A stretch of 64,000 nucleotides of DNA from Leeuwenhoekiella polynyae (GTDB lineage: Bacteria; Bacteroidota; Bacteroidia; Flavobacteriales; Flavobacteriaceae): the NCBI RefSeq assembly GCF_004104075.1, contig NZ_QOVK01000006.1:62001-126000 (forward strand), given 5' to 3'. The notes beneath the pieces were generated by a model, which worked only from the letters and a program-made list of their open reading frames with translations, was not told the origin of the DNA and ran no database searches. Shown here piece after piece: positions 27,366 through 36,000 of the stretch; position 1 is the stretch's first letter; each line of letters begins with the position of its first letter. Made by a program: the position numbers and the translations under genes.

Positions 27366-28013
27366 ATGAATAATTACGTAGTGGGGGTCGTTGACGATCA
27401 CGTACTCTTTGCTCAATCGTTGCAGGGACTCATCAATAGTTTTGATGGGTTTGAGGTAGCTTTTATGGCTCGTAATGGTAATGATCTAATTGGTAAAATG
27501 AGCCAGACTTCTAAAGAACCTGATATTATTTTATTAGATATCAATATGCCGGTAATGAACGGTTTTGAAACCTTAAACTGGCTAAATGAAAACCATCCCA
27601 ACATAAAAACGATAACCTTATCTATGGATGATGAAGAAGAAACCATTATCAATATGCTTAAGGCAGGAAGCAAGGGCTATTTATTAAAAGACATTCATCC
27701 AGATACTTTACATTTGGCTCTTAACGAGGTGATAAGTAAAGGCCATTTTTATACAGACAATGTGACGACGGCTTTATTAAAAGGTGTTTCTAGAAAAGAT
27801 GAGGACGAACTTCAAGATAATTTTTCTCAACGTGAATTAGAGTTTATGGCGCTTGCCTGCTCTGATAAGACTTACAAGCAAATTGCTAGCGAAATGTGTC
27901 TAAGTCCCAAAACAATAGATAATTACCGCGATACTTTATTTAGAAAACTGGAAGTTCGCAGTAGAATAGGCCTGGTTCTATATGCTTTAAAGAATAAAAT
28001 AGTGAGCAATTAG
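27366..28013 (+). CDS. NarL/LuxR-family response regulator
   Basis: This 215-residue regulator has a receiver domain (acidic pocket Asp10-Asp11, phospho-acceptor Asp58 in IILLDINMP, conserved Lys in GYLLKD) and a C-terminal GerE-type helix-turn-helix at about 150-212 (SQRELEFMALACSDKTYKQI, MCLSPKTIDNYRDTLFRKL). It is the natural partner of the kinase 54 bp upstream. Its stop overlaps the stop of the convergent DinB gene by 4 bp. No target sites could be identified by eye. Confidence 0.94.
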   Translation: MNNYVVGVVDDHVLFAQSLQGLINSFDGFEVAFMARNGNDLIGKMSQTSKEPDIILLDINMPVMNGFETLNWLNENHPNIKTITLSMDDEEETIINMLKAGSKGYLLKDIHPDTLHLALNEVISKGHFYTDNVTTALLKGVSRKDEDELQDNFSQRELEFMALACSDKTYKQIASEMCLSPKTIDNYRDTLFRKLEVRSRIGLVLYALKNKIVSN

Positions 28014-28522
28014 TCTGCTTTTAAAACACTAACTGTTACAAGTAGCTGGCCTAGATGTCGTTGGCTGTGCTCACCGGCATGAAAGAGTAAACCAAATAGC
28101 GTGGATGGTAATTCTTTTCTTCCAACCGTTCGGGTTTCTGTGAGAGTTTCTGAATCTAAAGTTTTAAAAAAACTTAAAGCTTCTTCAACGTTATCTTCAA
28201 AAGCTTTCAAGAGTTCTTTTATTGATAGTGCATTATTTTGAACTCCTTCGAGTTTTATATATTGAAATTGATCTTCACTTAATTTTTTAGCTTTAGCATA
28301 GGTAAGCATTCGATCTAAAACACCGGTTAAATGTTGTAAATGAAACGCAACACTTGCACGTCCTGAAGGCTTTTTCCAAAGTTTTTCCTGAGGAAACTCA
28401 CTGAGCCAAAAATGCAATTCTTCTATTGTTTGCAATAAAGCAAAGGCAACAGGTTGTAGTAATACAGGAATATCTTCAACTGGACCTCTTAGCCACACTT
28501 CAGGTTGTTTTAATTTTTCCAT
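28010..28522 (-). CDS. DinB-family metal-binding four-helix protein
   Basis: A 170-residue DinB/YfiT-like protein. The metal-binding histidines of the four-helix bundle are visible in VAFHLQHLTGVLDRML and LFHAGEHSQRHLGQL. Family members include thiol-dependent transferases and stress-induced proteins of unknown activity, so no substrate can be given. It lies 9 bp after the lipoprotein gene at 28532 on the same strand and ends convergently with the response regulator. Confidence 0.85.
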   Translation of the reverse strand: MEKLKQPEVWLRGPVEDIPVLLQPVAFALLQTIEELHFWLSEFPQEKLWKKPSGRASVAFHLQHLTGVLDRMLTYAKAKKLSEDQFQYIKLEGVQNNALSIKELLKAFEDNVEEALSFFKTLDSETLTETRTVGRKELPSTLFGLLFHAGEHSQRHLGQLLVTVSVLKAD

Positions 28523-28531
28523 AGAAAGGAT

Positions 28532-28912
28532 TTAGCAACCACATTCCCCATAAATAGGAGTAGTATAAATTGAACCGTCAGCAGCAGTAACCTTAAGTGT
28601 ACCTTCTCTGTGAAATAACTCTTGATCTAATTGAACTTCCTTCTCAATATCAAATTCAACTTTATAGTATGTGTTAGATTTGGGATCAACAGGAACGAGC
28701 GTATCTGCAATACTTATAAAAGCCGGCGTAGCCTCATAGCTGTCTAAGTAAATAAAGCGCTGGTTTTTGAAGTTTTCTTCTGAAGTGGCATAATAACAAC
28801 TACATCCCATAATTTCAGAAGGGAATCCTTCAATAGTGCTTAATTTTAAATTTTTATCTGGTTTACAAGAGAGTAACAAAGTACAGGTTAAGAGAGATAA
28901 GAAGTAACGCAT
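28532..28912 (-). CDS. Small lipoprotein of unknown function
   Basis: This 126-residue protein has a lipoprotein signal (LLLSC, MRYFLSLLTCTLLLSC). The mature part has a GCSCYYATSEENF segment near its start and ends YGECGC, so at least five cysteines beyond the lipobox may bind metal or form disulfides. I do not recognise the family. It is co-directional with, and close to, the DinB gene. Confidence 0.75.
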   Translation of the reverse strand: MRYFLSLLTCTLLLSCKPDKNLKLSTIEGFPSEIMGCSCYYATSEENFKNQRFIYLDSYEATPAFISIADTLVPVDPKSNTYYKVEFDIEKEVQLDQELFHREGTLKVTAADGSIYTTPIYGECGC

Positions 28913-28953
28913 TATATTGTTTTTGAAGTCTAAAATTACAAATTCTAGTAATG

Positions 28954-31413
28954 CTAAAAACTCAGTCCAAACATAAATGCACCGTCTTTATTGGGACCGT
29001 TAATAGAGCGAACGTAATCTATTCTTAAAAATTTCAGCTTACCAAAACCAAGATTACCTATACCCGCAGAAAACTCATAATAGGGTTTGTTTTCCTGTGT
29101 TATTAAACTGTGACCTCCAAGTATAAGATTTGCATTTAAAGCTCGTATTCCAGGTATTTTACCAAGAACAAAACCTTTAAAATTATGTTCCAGATGTCCT
29201 TCAAAATAGCTGTTGTTTGTACTAAAATCATAATAGGGCAACAGATTAAAACTGTTAAGATGTCGCCCTTCTATATTAATTCTAGTTTGATTGCCTGAGA
29301 AATGCTGGTAATCTACAAAACTAATGTTATCTGAACTTAAGAATGTACCACCCCGTAAATTATAACCAAAACTTCCTTTATTTGATATATCAAACTCTTG
29401 TTTAAGCTGTGCCGCAAACTGTGTAAAATTATAATCACTGTTTGAAGCTGCAAAGGTTTGCTCGACATCGAGGGTTAGCGTTGGATATTTAGATTCACCA
29501 ATATTGAATTTTCCGTCTGGATAGCTCATATATTTTTGATCAAAATTAATAATAGCTCGTGCATTAAATTTACCCAGTTGATGTGTTTGAATTGCTGCAG
29601 TATTAAAATCTTCAGGTGCTAATGGATTATTTGAGGTATAGTCAACACGGTTTTTGATCCATACCTGATCTGTCGTGTTAAAGAGCGGCGAACGCTTTTC
29701 ATAAGAAGCGTTTGCATAGAATTTAAATCCATTAAAAAGTTCTTCACTATAAAATAGTCGGGCATAATCCAGTTCATATACTTTCATATAATTACGCTCC
29801 CAGAATAATGTAGAAATACTATTTATTAAAGTTGAAATAGGTTCTCTTGCGTTAAACTGTTGAACTTTTGTACCTCCAGAGACACCTATACTTCTGTTTG
29901 AAATTCGATTAAAACGTTTCGTTAAACTCCCCGTAAAACGTAAACGGTCATCATCTATTCCGTAATTGGCATCCAGACTAGCATAAGTAGCTTGTTTGTA
30001 ATCTTCAGTCCAGGTACTATAAAATAAACCTGTCGAGGCATTAAACCCCTGTACGGTATTGAAACGCAGTTCTGGTAACGGACCTTTATATCCCACACGC
30101 CAGCGCTCATAAGTATTGGTGTATGAGTACCCCAACAAAGGGTCTGCAAAGCTGAATTTGTTACTCACCCCATCAATAGAATCCTTATACGGTCTAGAAT
30201 CGCGTATTTCTTGCAGACTATCTTTTACTACATAATCAGAGCGTTCTTCTATAGTTAACGGCACCGGACGTATTTTTTGCCAAAACAAACTGTCTTTTTT
30301 ATTGGCTTCAGTCTGAAAGCTCAACACTTCGTTACTAAAACTCGACTTTTCAAATTGGGGTTCAAAGTTGTAATTGCTATATACAGCGGTAAATCTTCCG
30401 TTACCACCAAAACCTAGAAGTTTAAAGCTAAAGTCTATACTTTGTGAAATTTTAACCCAGAGTTCTTTTTCGGCATCGTATTTAAAATTGTGCTTAAAAA
30501 CCAATTCCTCAACAAACGGAACTTGTATCGCAGCTCCTGTAGTTTTAAGGTCTGCACCATACAATTGCCAATCATCTTCTACAACATAAATGATTCCTTC
30601 AAAAATGCGATCATTTTTACGTTTAGGTGTGACTTCAATTTTATTGATGAGTTTTTCGCCTTCGCGAAAAGCACCCACGAGCTTATAATTGTAATAATTA
30701 AACGCATTATCAGCTATGGGAGAAACCAACTGCGAATTGATCTCAAGCGTGTTGTTGTAAAAAGAATAATCAGCCTCCTGAGCACTGTTGAAGCTAAAAC
30801 CATTATCGTTACCGCTCACTTTACTCGCGGTAATCGTTTCTTTAAAATCATCAGGAGCTTGATATGCAATTTTAGAAATGGTCTCACTCAAATAAACTAT
30901 ACCGGTTCTAGTAGAGTCAAGCCCACCACCTAAATCACCTATTTCCTGACCTAAAAATTTCTCGGGAGCATTTTCTACACGCCACAAACCTCTGGAATAA
31001 AAGTCAGCGGTATAAGCATTTTGCTTTTTTAAGATTTCAGGTTTTTTATTGATTACTTCCCTGATGATACGATCTGCAGGATTACCTTTTGCATCTACAA
31101 CTACTTCATCAAGCGAAGTGGTTTCTTCAGCTAAAACTGTATTGAGCTCATATGGAAATTGATCAATATCAACATCAACTTCCTTTGTTTTATATCCTAA
31201 AAACTGAAAAATCACTGTGTGTTTTCCGGTTTTAGAAAGTGATAGTGAGTAGTTTCCGTCACCGTTAGTTGCCGTTCCGGTAGCAGAATTTTTTAAATAA
31301 ATATTTACGTAGGGCAGAGGCTCGTTGTCATTATTTGTGACTAGCCCGGTGATTTGGCTGTAACCGTTAAAACATAAACATAGCGCTAAGAAAACAAGTA
31401 GCTTTTGGGTCAT
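28954..31413 (-). CDS. DUF5686 outer-membrane protein with carboxypeptidase-regulatory-like domain
   Basis: This 819-residue protein has a signal peptide (FNGYSQ), an N-terminal carboxypeptidase-regulatory-like beta-sandwich (ITGLVTNNDNEPLPYVNIYL, ATNGDGNYSL) at about 20-100, then the DUF5686 region starting near SLDEVVVDAKGNPADRIIRE and a long beta-rich part ending in a phenylalanine, as for an outer-membrane barrel. It is a common Bacteroidota protein of unknown function that resembles TonB receptors without a plug. It contains one copy of a 23-bp palindromic repeat (30650-30672) encoding AFREGEK. Confidence 0.88.
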   Translation of the reverse strand: MTQKLLVFLALCLCFNGYSQITGLVTNNDNEPLPYVNIYLKNSATGTATNGDGNYSLSLSKTGKHTVIFQFLGYKTKEVDVDIDQFPYELNTVLAEETTSLDEVVVDAKGNPADRIIREVINKKPEILKKQNAYTADFYSRGLWRVENAPEKFLGQEIGDLGGGLDSTRTGIVYLSETISKIAYQAPDDFKETITASKVSGNDNGFSFNSAQEADYSFYNNTLEINSQLVSPIADNAFNYYNYKLVGAFREGEKLINKIEVTPKRKNDRIFEGIIYVVEDDWQLYGADLKTTGAAIQVPFVEELVFKHNFKYDAEKELWVKISQSIDFSFKLLGFGGNGRFTAVYSNYNFEPQFEKSSFSNEVLSFQTEANKKDSLFWQKIRPVPLTIEERSDYVVKDSLQEIRDSRPYKDSIDGVSNKFSFADPLLGYSYTNTYERWRVGYKGPLPELRFNTVQGFNASTGLFYSTWTEDYKQATYASLDANYGIDDDRLRFTGSLTKRFNRISNRSIGVSGGTKVQQFNAREPISTLINSISTLFWERNYMKVYELDYARLFYSEELFNGFKFYANASYEKRSPLFNTTDQVWIKNRVDYTSNNPLAPEDFNTAAIQTHQLGKFNARAIINFDQKYMSYPDGKFNIGESKYPTLTLDVEQTFAASNSDYNFTQFAAQLKQEFDISNKGSFGYNLRGGTFLSSDNISFVDYQHFSGNQTRINIEGRHLNSFNLLPYYDFSTNNSYFEGHLEHNFKGFVLGKIPGIRALNANLILGGHSLITQENKPYYEFSAGIGNLGFGKLKFLRIDYVRSINGPNKDGAFMFGLSF
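30650..30672. repeat. 23-bp palindromic repeat, copy 1 (inside DUF5686 gene)
   Basis: TTTTTCGCCTTCGCGAAAAG plus flanking bases is identical to 43299-43321 in moaA. It holds the palindrome TTCGCGAA and, read on the minus strand, encodes AFREGEK in the same frame in both proteins. A shorter variant (GCTTCGCGAAAGC) is at 44316-44328. Confidence 0.7.
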
Positions 31414-31567
31414 AATAGAAGTTTTTGCTCGGAGATTAAATTATAATAAGCTAAAAGCTAGTTTATTGGCACCGCCAATGGGTTTAATTCCCAGATATAG
31501 TTTACTATTCTTTAATTTTCTCGAAGTAAGTTTCTTTAAAGACGCTCACTACTTTTTAAGTGTTGCA

Positions 31568-32032
31568 CTAATTGTTAAAAGCTTTTTTAATTTGACCTAA
31601 TCTTTTCTTAGAGTCCCGGTCTTTAATAGCTTCACGCTTATCGTATAGTTTTTTACCTTTAGCCAGTGCGATTTGCATTTTAGCCAGACCGCGATCGTTT
31701 ATAAATAAACGTAATGGTACAATTGTGAGTCCGCTATTGCGCACTTCTTTAAGCAACTTGTTAAGTTCACGGCGGTTGAGTAATAACTTACGACTACTCT
31801 TAGGATTATGGTTAAAATAAGTAGCGTGAGAATACTCTTGAATGGTCATATTGATCACAAAAAGTTCATCCCCCTCAAACTCGCAAAAACTTTCTGCGAT
31901 AGAAGCTTTACCTTCTCTAATCGATTTAATTTCGGTACCGGCAAGTTTGATACCCGCGGTATATTTATCAAGAATCTCATATTCAAAACGAGCCTTCTTG
32001 TTTTTGATATTAATTGTATTGGTCTGTTTCAT
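31568..32032 (-). CDS. smpB: SsrA-binding protein SmpB
   Basis: This 154-residue protein binds tmRNA and brings it to stalled ribosomes for trans-translation. Typical motifs are NKKARFEYEILDKYTAGIKL, GTEIKSIREGKASIAESFCE, TYFNHNPKSSRKLLLNRREL and the basic C-terminal tail KRLGQIKKAFNN. Length is normal. A good -7 promoter element (TATTTTTG, minus strand 32040-32047) lies just upstream. A hairpin (ATTGGC/GCCAAT near 31464-31479) lies behind it but lacks a clear U tract. Confidence 0.96.
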   Translation of the reverse strand: MKQTNTINIKNKKARFEYEILDKYTAGIKLAGTEIKSIREGKASIAESFCEFEGDELFVINMTIQEYSHATYFNHNPKSSRKLLLNRRELNKLLKEVRNSGLTIVPLRLFINDRGLAKMQIALAKGKKLYDKREAIKDRDSKKRLGQIKKAFNN

Positions 32033-32039
32033 AACACTG

Positions 32040-32047
32040 CAAAAATA
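32040..32047 (-). promoter_or_regulatory. Candidate -7 promoter element for smpB
   Basis: On the minus strand TATTTTTG fits TAnnTTTG, 8 bp before the smpB start codon. Transcription would start at or very near the coding region, giving a nearly leaderless mRNA. Confidence 0.45.
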
Positions 32048-32086
32048 CTAATTTCTTAGTTGGACTACTATTGCTTTTAATTGCTT

Positions 32087-32094
32087 TAATTTTG
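32087..32094 (+). promoter_or_regulatory. Candidate -7 promoter element for the DUF6503 lipoprotein
   Basis: TAATTTTG fits TAnnTTTG and lies 60 bp before the ATG at 32155. Confidence 0.4.
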
Positions 32095-32154
32095 TGGTTA
32101 AATAACCCTAGAACGCGCAATAAATTTATAGCCGCTACCCTTAAATCAATTAAA

Positions 32155-32904
32155 ATGAAATATAGAATTCTTTATATATTAAGCGCTTTATTTATCTTTT
32201 CCTGCAAAGAAGAATCTAAAAAACTTGATGCAGATACCATCATACAAAAAGCAATTTCTCAAGTTGGGGGTAAAACTATAGATACGTCTACAATTACATT
32301 TAAATTTAGGGATAAATACTACAGAGCGAAACGCAATAACGGTTTATACCGTTTAGAGCGTAGTACCAATGCCGCTTTTAAAGATACGTTGGATCAATTG
32401 ACCAATTCTGATTTTAAACGTTTTATTAATGAAAAAGAAGTGCCTGTTGCAGATTCGTTAATCAGCTCACTTTCCGGAAGTGTAAACTCTGTGCATTATT
32501 TTTCGGTTCTACCGTATGGCTTAGATGCCGAAGCGGTAAATGCTAAAAAGGTTGGAGAGACTACGATAAACGGAAAAACCTATTATGAGATTCAAGTAAC
32601 CTTTAGTCAAGAAGGTGGTGGAGAGGATTTTGAAGATGAATATATGTATTGGATAAATACCAAACATTTTACTGTAGATTTTTTAGCTTATAATTATCAC
32701 GTAAATGAAGGAGGAACGCGTTTTAGAGAAGCATATAACATAAGAGAAATCGAAGGAATTCGATTTGTGGATTACCGCAATTTTAAACCTAATGAACAAT
32801 TTCCGCCATTAGAAAGCCTTGATAGTTTATTTGCAAATGGTGAGCTTGATTTGCTTTCTAAAATAGAACTACAAGATGTTACCGTTTCTGAAAATCAAAA
32901 ATAA
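32155..32904 (+). CDS. DUF6503-family lipoprotein
   Basis: About 249 residues when started at the ATG at 32155 (MKYRILYILSALFIFSC), which gives a standard lipoprotein signal. The frame is open from 32071 but the added residues are not signal-like and overlap the promoter element. The mature protein has a DTIIQKAISQVGGKTIDTST start and repeated beta-strand patterns (YYEIQVTFSQEGGGEDFEDE, YWINTKHFTVDFLAYNYH) as in Bacteroidota DUF6503 proteins, probably a LolA/outer-membrane-lipoprotein-like fold. Function unknown. Confidence 0.82.
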   Translation: MKYRILYILSALFIFSCKEESKKLDADTIIQKAISQVGGKTIDTSTITFKFRDKYYRAKRNNGLYRLERSTNAAFKDTLDQLTNSDFKRFINEKEVPVADSLISSLSGSVNSVHYFSVLPYGLDAEAVNAKKVGETTINGKTYYEIQVTFSQEGGGEDFEDEYMYWINTKHFTVDFLAYNYHVNEGGTRFREAYNIREIEGIRFVDYRNFKPNEQFPPLESLDSLFANGELDLLSKIELQDVTVSENQK

Positions 32905-32929
32905 ATAGGGAGGGTTTCCCAAAGGGGAT

Positions 32930-33469
32930 TTACTCTTGGCTCCAGCTGTTAAAATCTTTTATTTCAACTTCGGTGTTGCCATTATCTACTTTTACAACAT
33001 ATAGATAACCATATTTAGAGTCATCAATCTCATCATATTTGTTTTCACCCACAATAGCATTTACAAAAGCTGGAGTGGTATTACTATGACCTACGATCAA
33101 AACAGTTTTCCCTGCTGTTTCCTGTTGAAATACTGTGTTATATAGATTTGTAGGGTCATAAAGTTGTATCTGCAAATCGTTTTGATTTGCTGTAGGTAGG
33201 GCAGTGCTTTTTGTTCTTTTAAAATCAGTGCTATAAACCGCATCAAAATCAACATCTTTTAATTCATCTGCCCAGAATTTTGCTCGTGCTTCTCCAATTT
33301 CTGTTAGAGCAGGATCATCACCAGCATTTGGGCCTCGTTCTTTGTCGGAATGTCTTATAAGGTAATAGGTAGCTTCCTGAGGATCACTATTGGCCATAGC
33401 AGTTTCCTTCGGCTTGTCTTTACAAGAAAGGATAAAAATGGCGAGCAGTGGTAAAAGCAATTTAATCAT
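32930..33469 (-). CDS. Histidine phosphatase (SixA/phosphoglycerate-mutase-like) lipoprotein
   Basis: A 179-residue protein with lipobox LSC (MIKLLLPLLAIFILSC). The histidine phosphatase core has YYLIRHSDKERG (catalytic His in the RH motif, with S in place of the usual G), VYSTDFKRTKSTALP (phosphate-binding Arg) and VLIVGHSNTTPAFV (second catalytic His). Being exported and lipid-anchored, it probably acts on a small phosphorylated compound or has lost protein targets. Substrate unknown. It converges with the DUF6503 gene. Confidence 0.87.
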   Translation of the reverse strand: MIKLLLPLLAIFILSCKDKPKETAMANSDPQEATYYLIRHSDKERGPNAGDDPALTEIGEARAKFWADELKDVDFDAVYSTDFKRTKSTALPTANQNDLQIQLYDPTNLYNTVFQQETAGKTVLIVGHSNTTPAFVNAIVGENKYDEIDDSKYGYLYVVKVDNGNTEVEIKDFNSWSQE

Positions 33470-33588
33470 GAGATGATAGTTTTAAGCAAATTTAACGCTT
33501 GTCAAGCAAAGATTAGCGTTTTATTAGCGCAAATAGTCTATGCTTCAGACTAATTTTAGGTATAACTAATAATTAAAAAGTCAAAGCT

Positions 33589-33774
33589 ATGAATAGTGAT
33601 CAATTAGAAGGAAAATGGAAACAAGTAAAAGGAAAATTTAAAGAAGAGTACGGTGATGTGACTGATGATGATACAACTCACGCTGAAGGTAAATTTGACC
33701 AGATGCTTGGTAAGCTTCAAGAAAAAACCGGAAAAACTAAAGAAGAACTTAAAGACTGGATTGACAAGCAGTAA
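33589..33774 (+). CDS. CsbD-family stress protein
   Basis: A 61-residue, hydrophilic CsbD-like protein starting MNSDQLEGKWKQVKGKFKEE and containing GKFDQMLGKLQEKTGKTKEE. Members are abundant, general-stress-induced and mostly disordered; function is unclear. It is monocistronic, with its own terminator. Confidence 0.93.
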   Translation: MNSDQLEGKWKQVKGKFKEEYGDVTDDDTTHAEGKFDQMLGKLQEKTGKTKEELKDWIDKQ

Positions 33775-33795
33775 TTGTTTTTCAATTTATTACAG

Positions 33796-33822
33796 AACCG
33801 CTAAGAAATTAGCGGTTTTTTT
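33796..33822 (+). terminator. Rho-independent terminator of csbD
   Basis: AACCGCTAA / TTAGCGGTT with a 4-base loop and a run of seven T residues, 22 bp after the stop codon. Confidence 0.92.
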
Positions 33823-33850
33823 ATGCGCTAAACTGTAATTTCGCAAATCT

Positions 33851-35143
33851 ATGCGAATTGTAAAATCTAAAAAGCTTCCGCTAAATTGTGATATAATCGA
33901 TCTTCTTCTGGATTGGATTGAAGATGAGCCGGTAAGTTGCTTATTTAGCTCAAATACGCATAAAGATATTTACGGATGTTTTGATGTTTTGTTGGGCATA
34001 GGAGCAGAGCATTTACTTAAGGCTTCAGTAGGAAATGCATTTTCTCAACTCGCTAACTTTCGTAGTGAACGTAACGATTGGATACTAGGATACCTTTCTT
34101 ACGATCTAAAAAACGAACTGGAAGATCTACATTCTCAAAATAATGATAAACTCGATTTCCCGGATCTTTGTTTCTTTCAGCCTAAAAAATTGATACGAAT
34201 ACAAGGAGGGATTATTGAGTTTTTATATTTACCTCTTTATGTGGATGAAATAGAAATAGATTTTCAAAATATTTTCAAATCGCCTTCTTGTAAAAATGTA
34301 GTAAAGCCTTCACCTGCTCCTAAAATAAAAATGCGATTCAGCAAAAAAAAATATTGTGAACAGGTATCTAAAATGCTAGATCACATCAACCGTGGAGATA
34401 TTTATGAGGCTAATTTTTGCCAGGAATTTTATACGGAAGAAAAAATCAATCCTATTTCTTGTTTTAAAAAACTCAATTCACTTTCTGAGGCACCATTTGC
34501 AGCTTATATGAGACTTAATGGGCACTACGCATTATGCTCTTCTCCAGAACGCTTTTTGGCCAAAAGAGGAAACCAACTCATCAGCCAACCCATAAAAGGA
34601 ACAGCACGTAGAAGTATCGATCCTACTGAAGATTTAAAACTCGCCGAACAACTTGCTAAAGATCCAAAAGAGCGTACCGAAAATATTATGATCACTGACC
34701 TGGTACGTAATGATCTTTCTAAGCTTGCTAAGAAAGGTAGTGTGGAGGTTAAAGAATTGTGCAAGGTATATACTTACAAGCAAGTACATCAGATGATCTC
34801 AACTGTAACTTCAATAATTGATGAAGAAGCAGAGCCTGTTGAATTTATAAAAAAGGCATATCCTATGGGGAGTATGACTGGCGCTCCTAAAGTTTCTGCA
34901 TTACAAATTATAGAAGCATTAGAAAATTCTAAAAGGGGTTTGTACAGTGGCTCTATGGGATATTTTACTCCCGAAGGTGACTTTGATTTTAATGTAGTAA
35001 TTCGTAGTATTTTGTATAATTCTGCAAAACCTTACGTATCTTTTTCTGTGGGTAGCGCGATCACAGCAATGGCGTTACCTCAAAATGAATATGAAGAGTG
35101 CTTACTTAAAGCTAAGGCGATGCTGGAGACTTTAGACAACTAG
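33851..35143 (+). CDS. pabB: Aminodeoxychorismate synthase component I
   Basis: A 430-residue chorismate-utilising enzyme. The C-terminal chorismate-binding domain shows MLDHINRGDIYEANFCQEF, SSPERFLA, QPIKGTARRSIDP, RTENIMITDLVRNDLSKLA and MGSMTGAPKVSALQIIEALE. The residue pattern (PIKGT with a lysine) is that of PabB, which makes 4-amino-4-deoxychorismate for folate, rather than TrpE or MenF. The N-terminal half is divergent, as usual for PabB. The glutaminase partner is not in the window. Its stop overlaps the convergent Crp-family gene by 4 bp. Confidence 0.9.
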   Translation: MRIVKSKKLPLNCDIIDLLLDWIEDEPVSCLFSSNTHKDIYGCFDVLLGIGAEHLLKASVGNAFSQLANFRSERNDWILGYLSYDLKNELEDLHSQNNDKLDFPDLCFFQPKKLIRIQGGIIEFLYLPLYVDEIEIDFQNIFKSPSCKNVVKPSPAPKIKMRFSKKKYCEQVSKMLDHINRGDIYEANFCQEFYTEEKINPISCFKKLNSLSEAPFAAYMRLNGHYALCSSPERFLAKRGNQLISQPIKGTARRSIDPTEDLKLAEQLAKDPKERTENIMITDLVRNDLSKLAKKGSVEVKELCKVYTYKQVHQMISTVTSIIDEEAEPVEFIKKAYPMGSMTGAPKVSALQIIEALENSKRGLYSGSMGYFTPEGDFDFNVVIRSILYNSAKPYVSFSVGSAITAMALPQNEYEECLLKAKAMLETLDN

Positions 35144-35775
35144 TTTAAGTCTAGTAATTCTATTTTATTTCGGTTAATTTTTAGCTTTCCTTCTAATTCT
35201 AATTTTTTAAGTAAGCGTGAAATTACTACTCTGGAGGTATGCATTTCATAAGCAATGTCTTGATGTGTGCTGTGTATTTCGTCAAGCTGGGTAAGGTTTT
35301 GCTTGTCTCTCAAATACTTCAGTAAGCGCTCATCCATACGCATAAATGCGATACTGTCTAAGGTGTCCAGCATTTCTTCAAGTCTGTTCTGGTAGCTGTC
35401 AAAAATAAAATTGCGCCAGGATTTATATTTAGAACTCCATTCTTCCATTTTTTGGATAGGAATCATAACCAGCACCGTATGCAATTCTGCAATGGCACGT
35501 ATTTCGCTTTTTCTTTGACCACGGGTAAATGAGAGCGTGAGTGCACACGTATCTCCTTTTTCAAGAAAATAGAGTAGGAGTTCGTCACCGTTTTGATCTT
35601 CTCTCAATATTTTAATAGCACCACTAATGAGCAAGGGCATAGCAGTGATATACTGACCAATATCCATAAGCATTTCACCTTCTTTAGCCTCTTTTAAGAT
35701 TCCGGCTTCAGAAATTTCTTTTAAAAGTTCTGTTTCAAAAAGATGCGCGTAATTGAGGTTCAGTAATTCTTCCAT
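35140..35775 (-). CDS. Crp/Fnr-family transcriptional regulator
   Basis: A 211-residue regulator with an N-terminal cyclic-nucleotide-binding-like domain (EGEMLMDIGQYITAMPLLIS, SGAIKILREDQNGDELLLYF) and a C-terminal Crp-type helix-turn-helix (HQDIAYEMHTSRVVISRLLK). It has scattered cysteine use but no N-terminal cysteine cluster of the FNR type, so it is not an obvious iron-sulfur sensor. Effector and regulon are unknown. The upstream region shared with yebC carries a dispersed repeat. Confidence 0.9.
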   Translation of the reverse strand: MEELLNLNYAHLFETELLKEISEAGILKEAKEGEMLMDIGQYITAMPLLISGAIKILREDQNGDELLLYFLEKGDTCALTLSFTRGQRKSEIRAIAELHTVLVMIPIQKMEEWSSKYKSWRNFIFDSYQNRLEEMLDTLDSIAFMRMDERLLKYLRDKQNLTQLDEIHSTHQDIAYEMHTSRVVISRLLKKLELEGKLKINRNKIELLDLN

Positions 35776-35802
35776 ACCTTAAAAATAGCGTTAAAAATGT
35801 TT

Positions 35803-35896
35803 TTTACTCGATAATCGAGATTTAAATGCTTCGAGAATTTTCTCGTCTAAAAATATATTATTCAGTTTAATGCTTTCCGGGCTTGCCCCGAAGTAG
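35803..35896. repeat. Dispersed intergenic repeat, copy 1
   Basis: About 94 bp closely resembling 57518-57612. It begins with the perfect palindrome CTCGATAATCGAG (35807-35819), followed by AAATGCTTCGAGA, a TAAAAATATATTATTCAGTTT block and a GC-rich hairpin (CGGGCTTGCCCCG). It lies between the divergent Crp-family and yebC genes. It has the look of a small non-autonomous or REP-like element; no transposase is linked. Confidence 0.7.
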
Positions 35897-36000
35897 TTAT
35901 CTAAGCTATATCCATCCCTATAAAATTTAAAAAAGGGTTAAAATACTGGCAATCTGTATACAATCTTTTATATTGATTTTAGACATAAAATACAGTTGAA

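Noticed and set aside
31464-31479. ATTGGC/GCCAAT hairpin behind smpB as a terminator
   Set aside because: The stem is short and no U tract follows on the minus strand.
33589-33774. CsbD gene as a possible toxin-antitoxin component
   Set aside because: The sequence clearly fits CsbD, has its own terminator, and no partner gene is adjacent.
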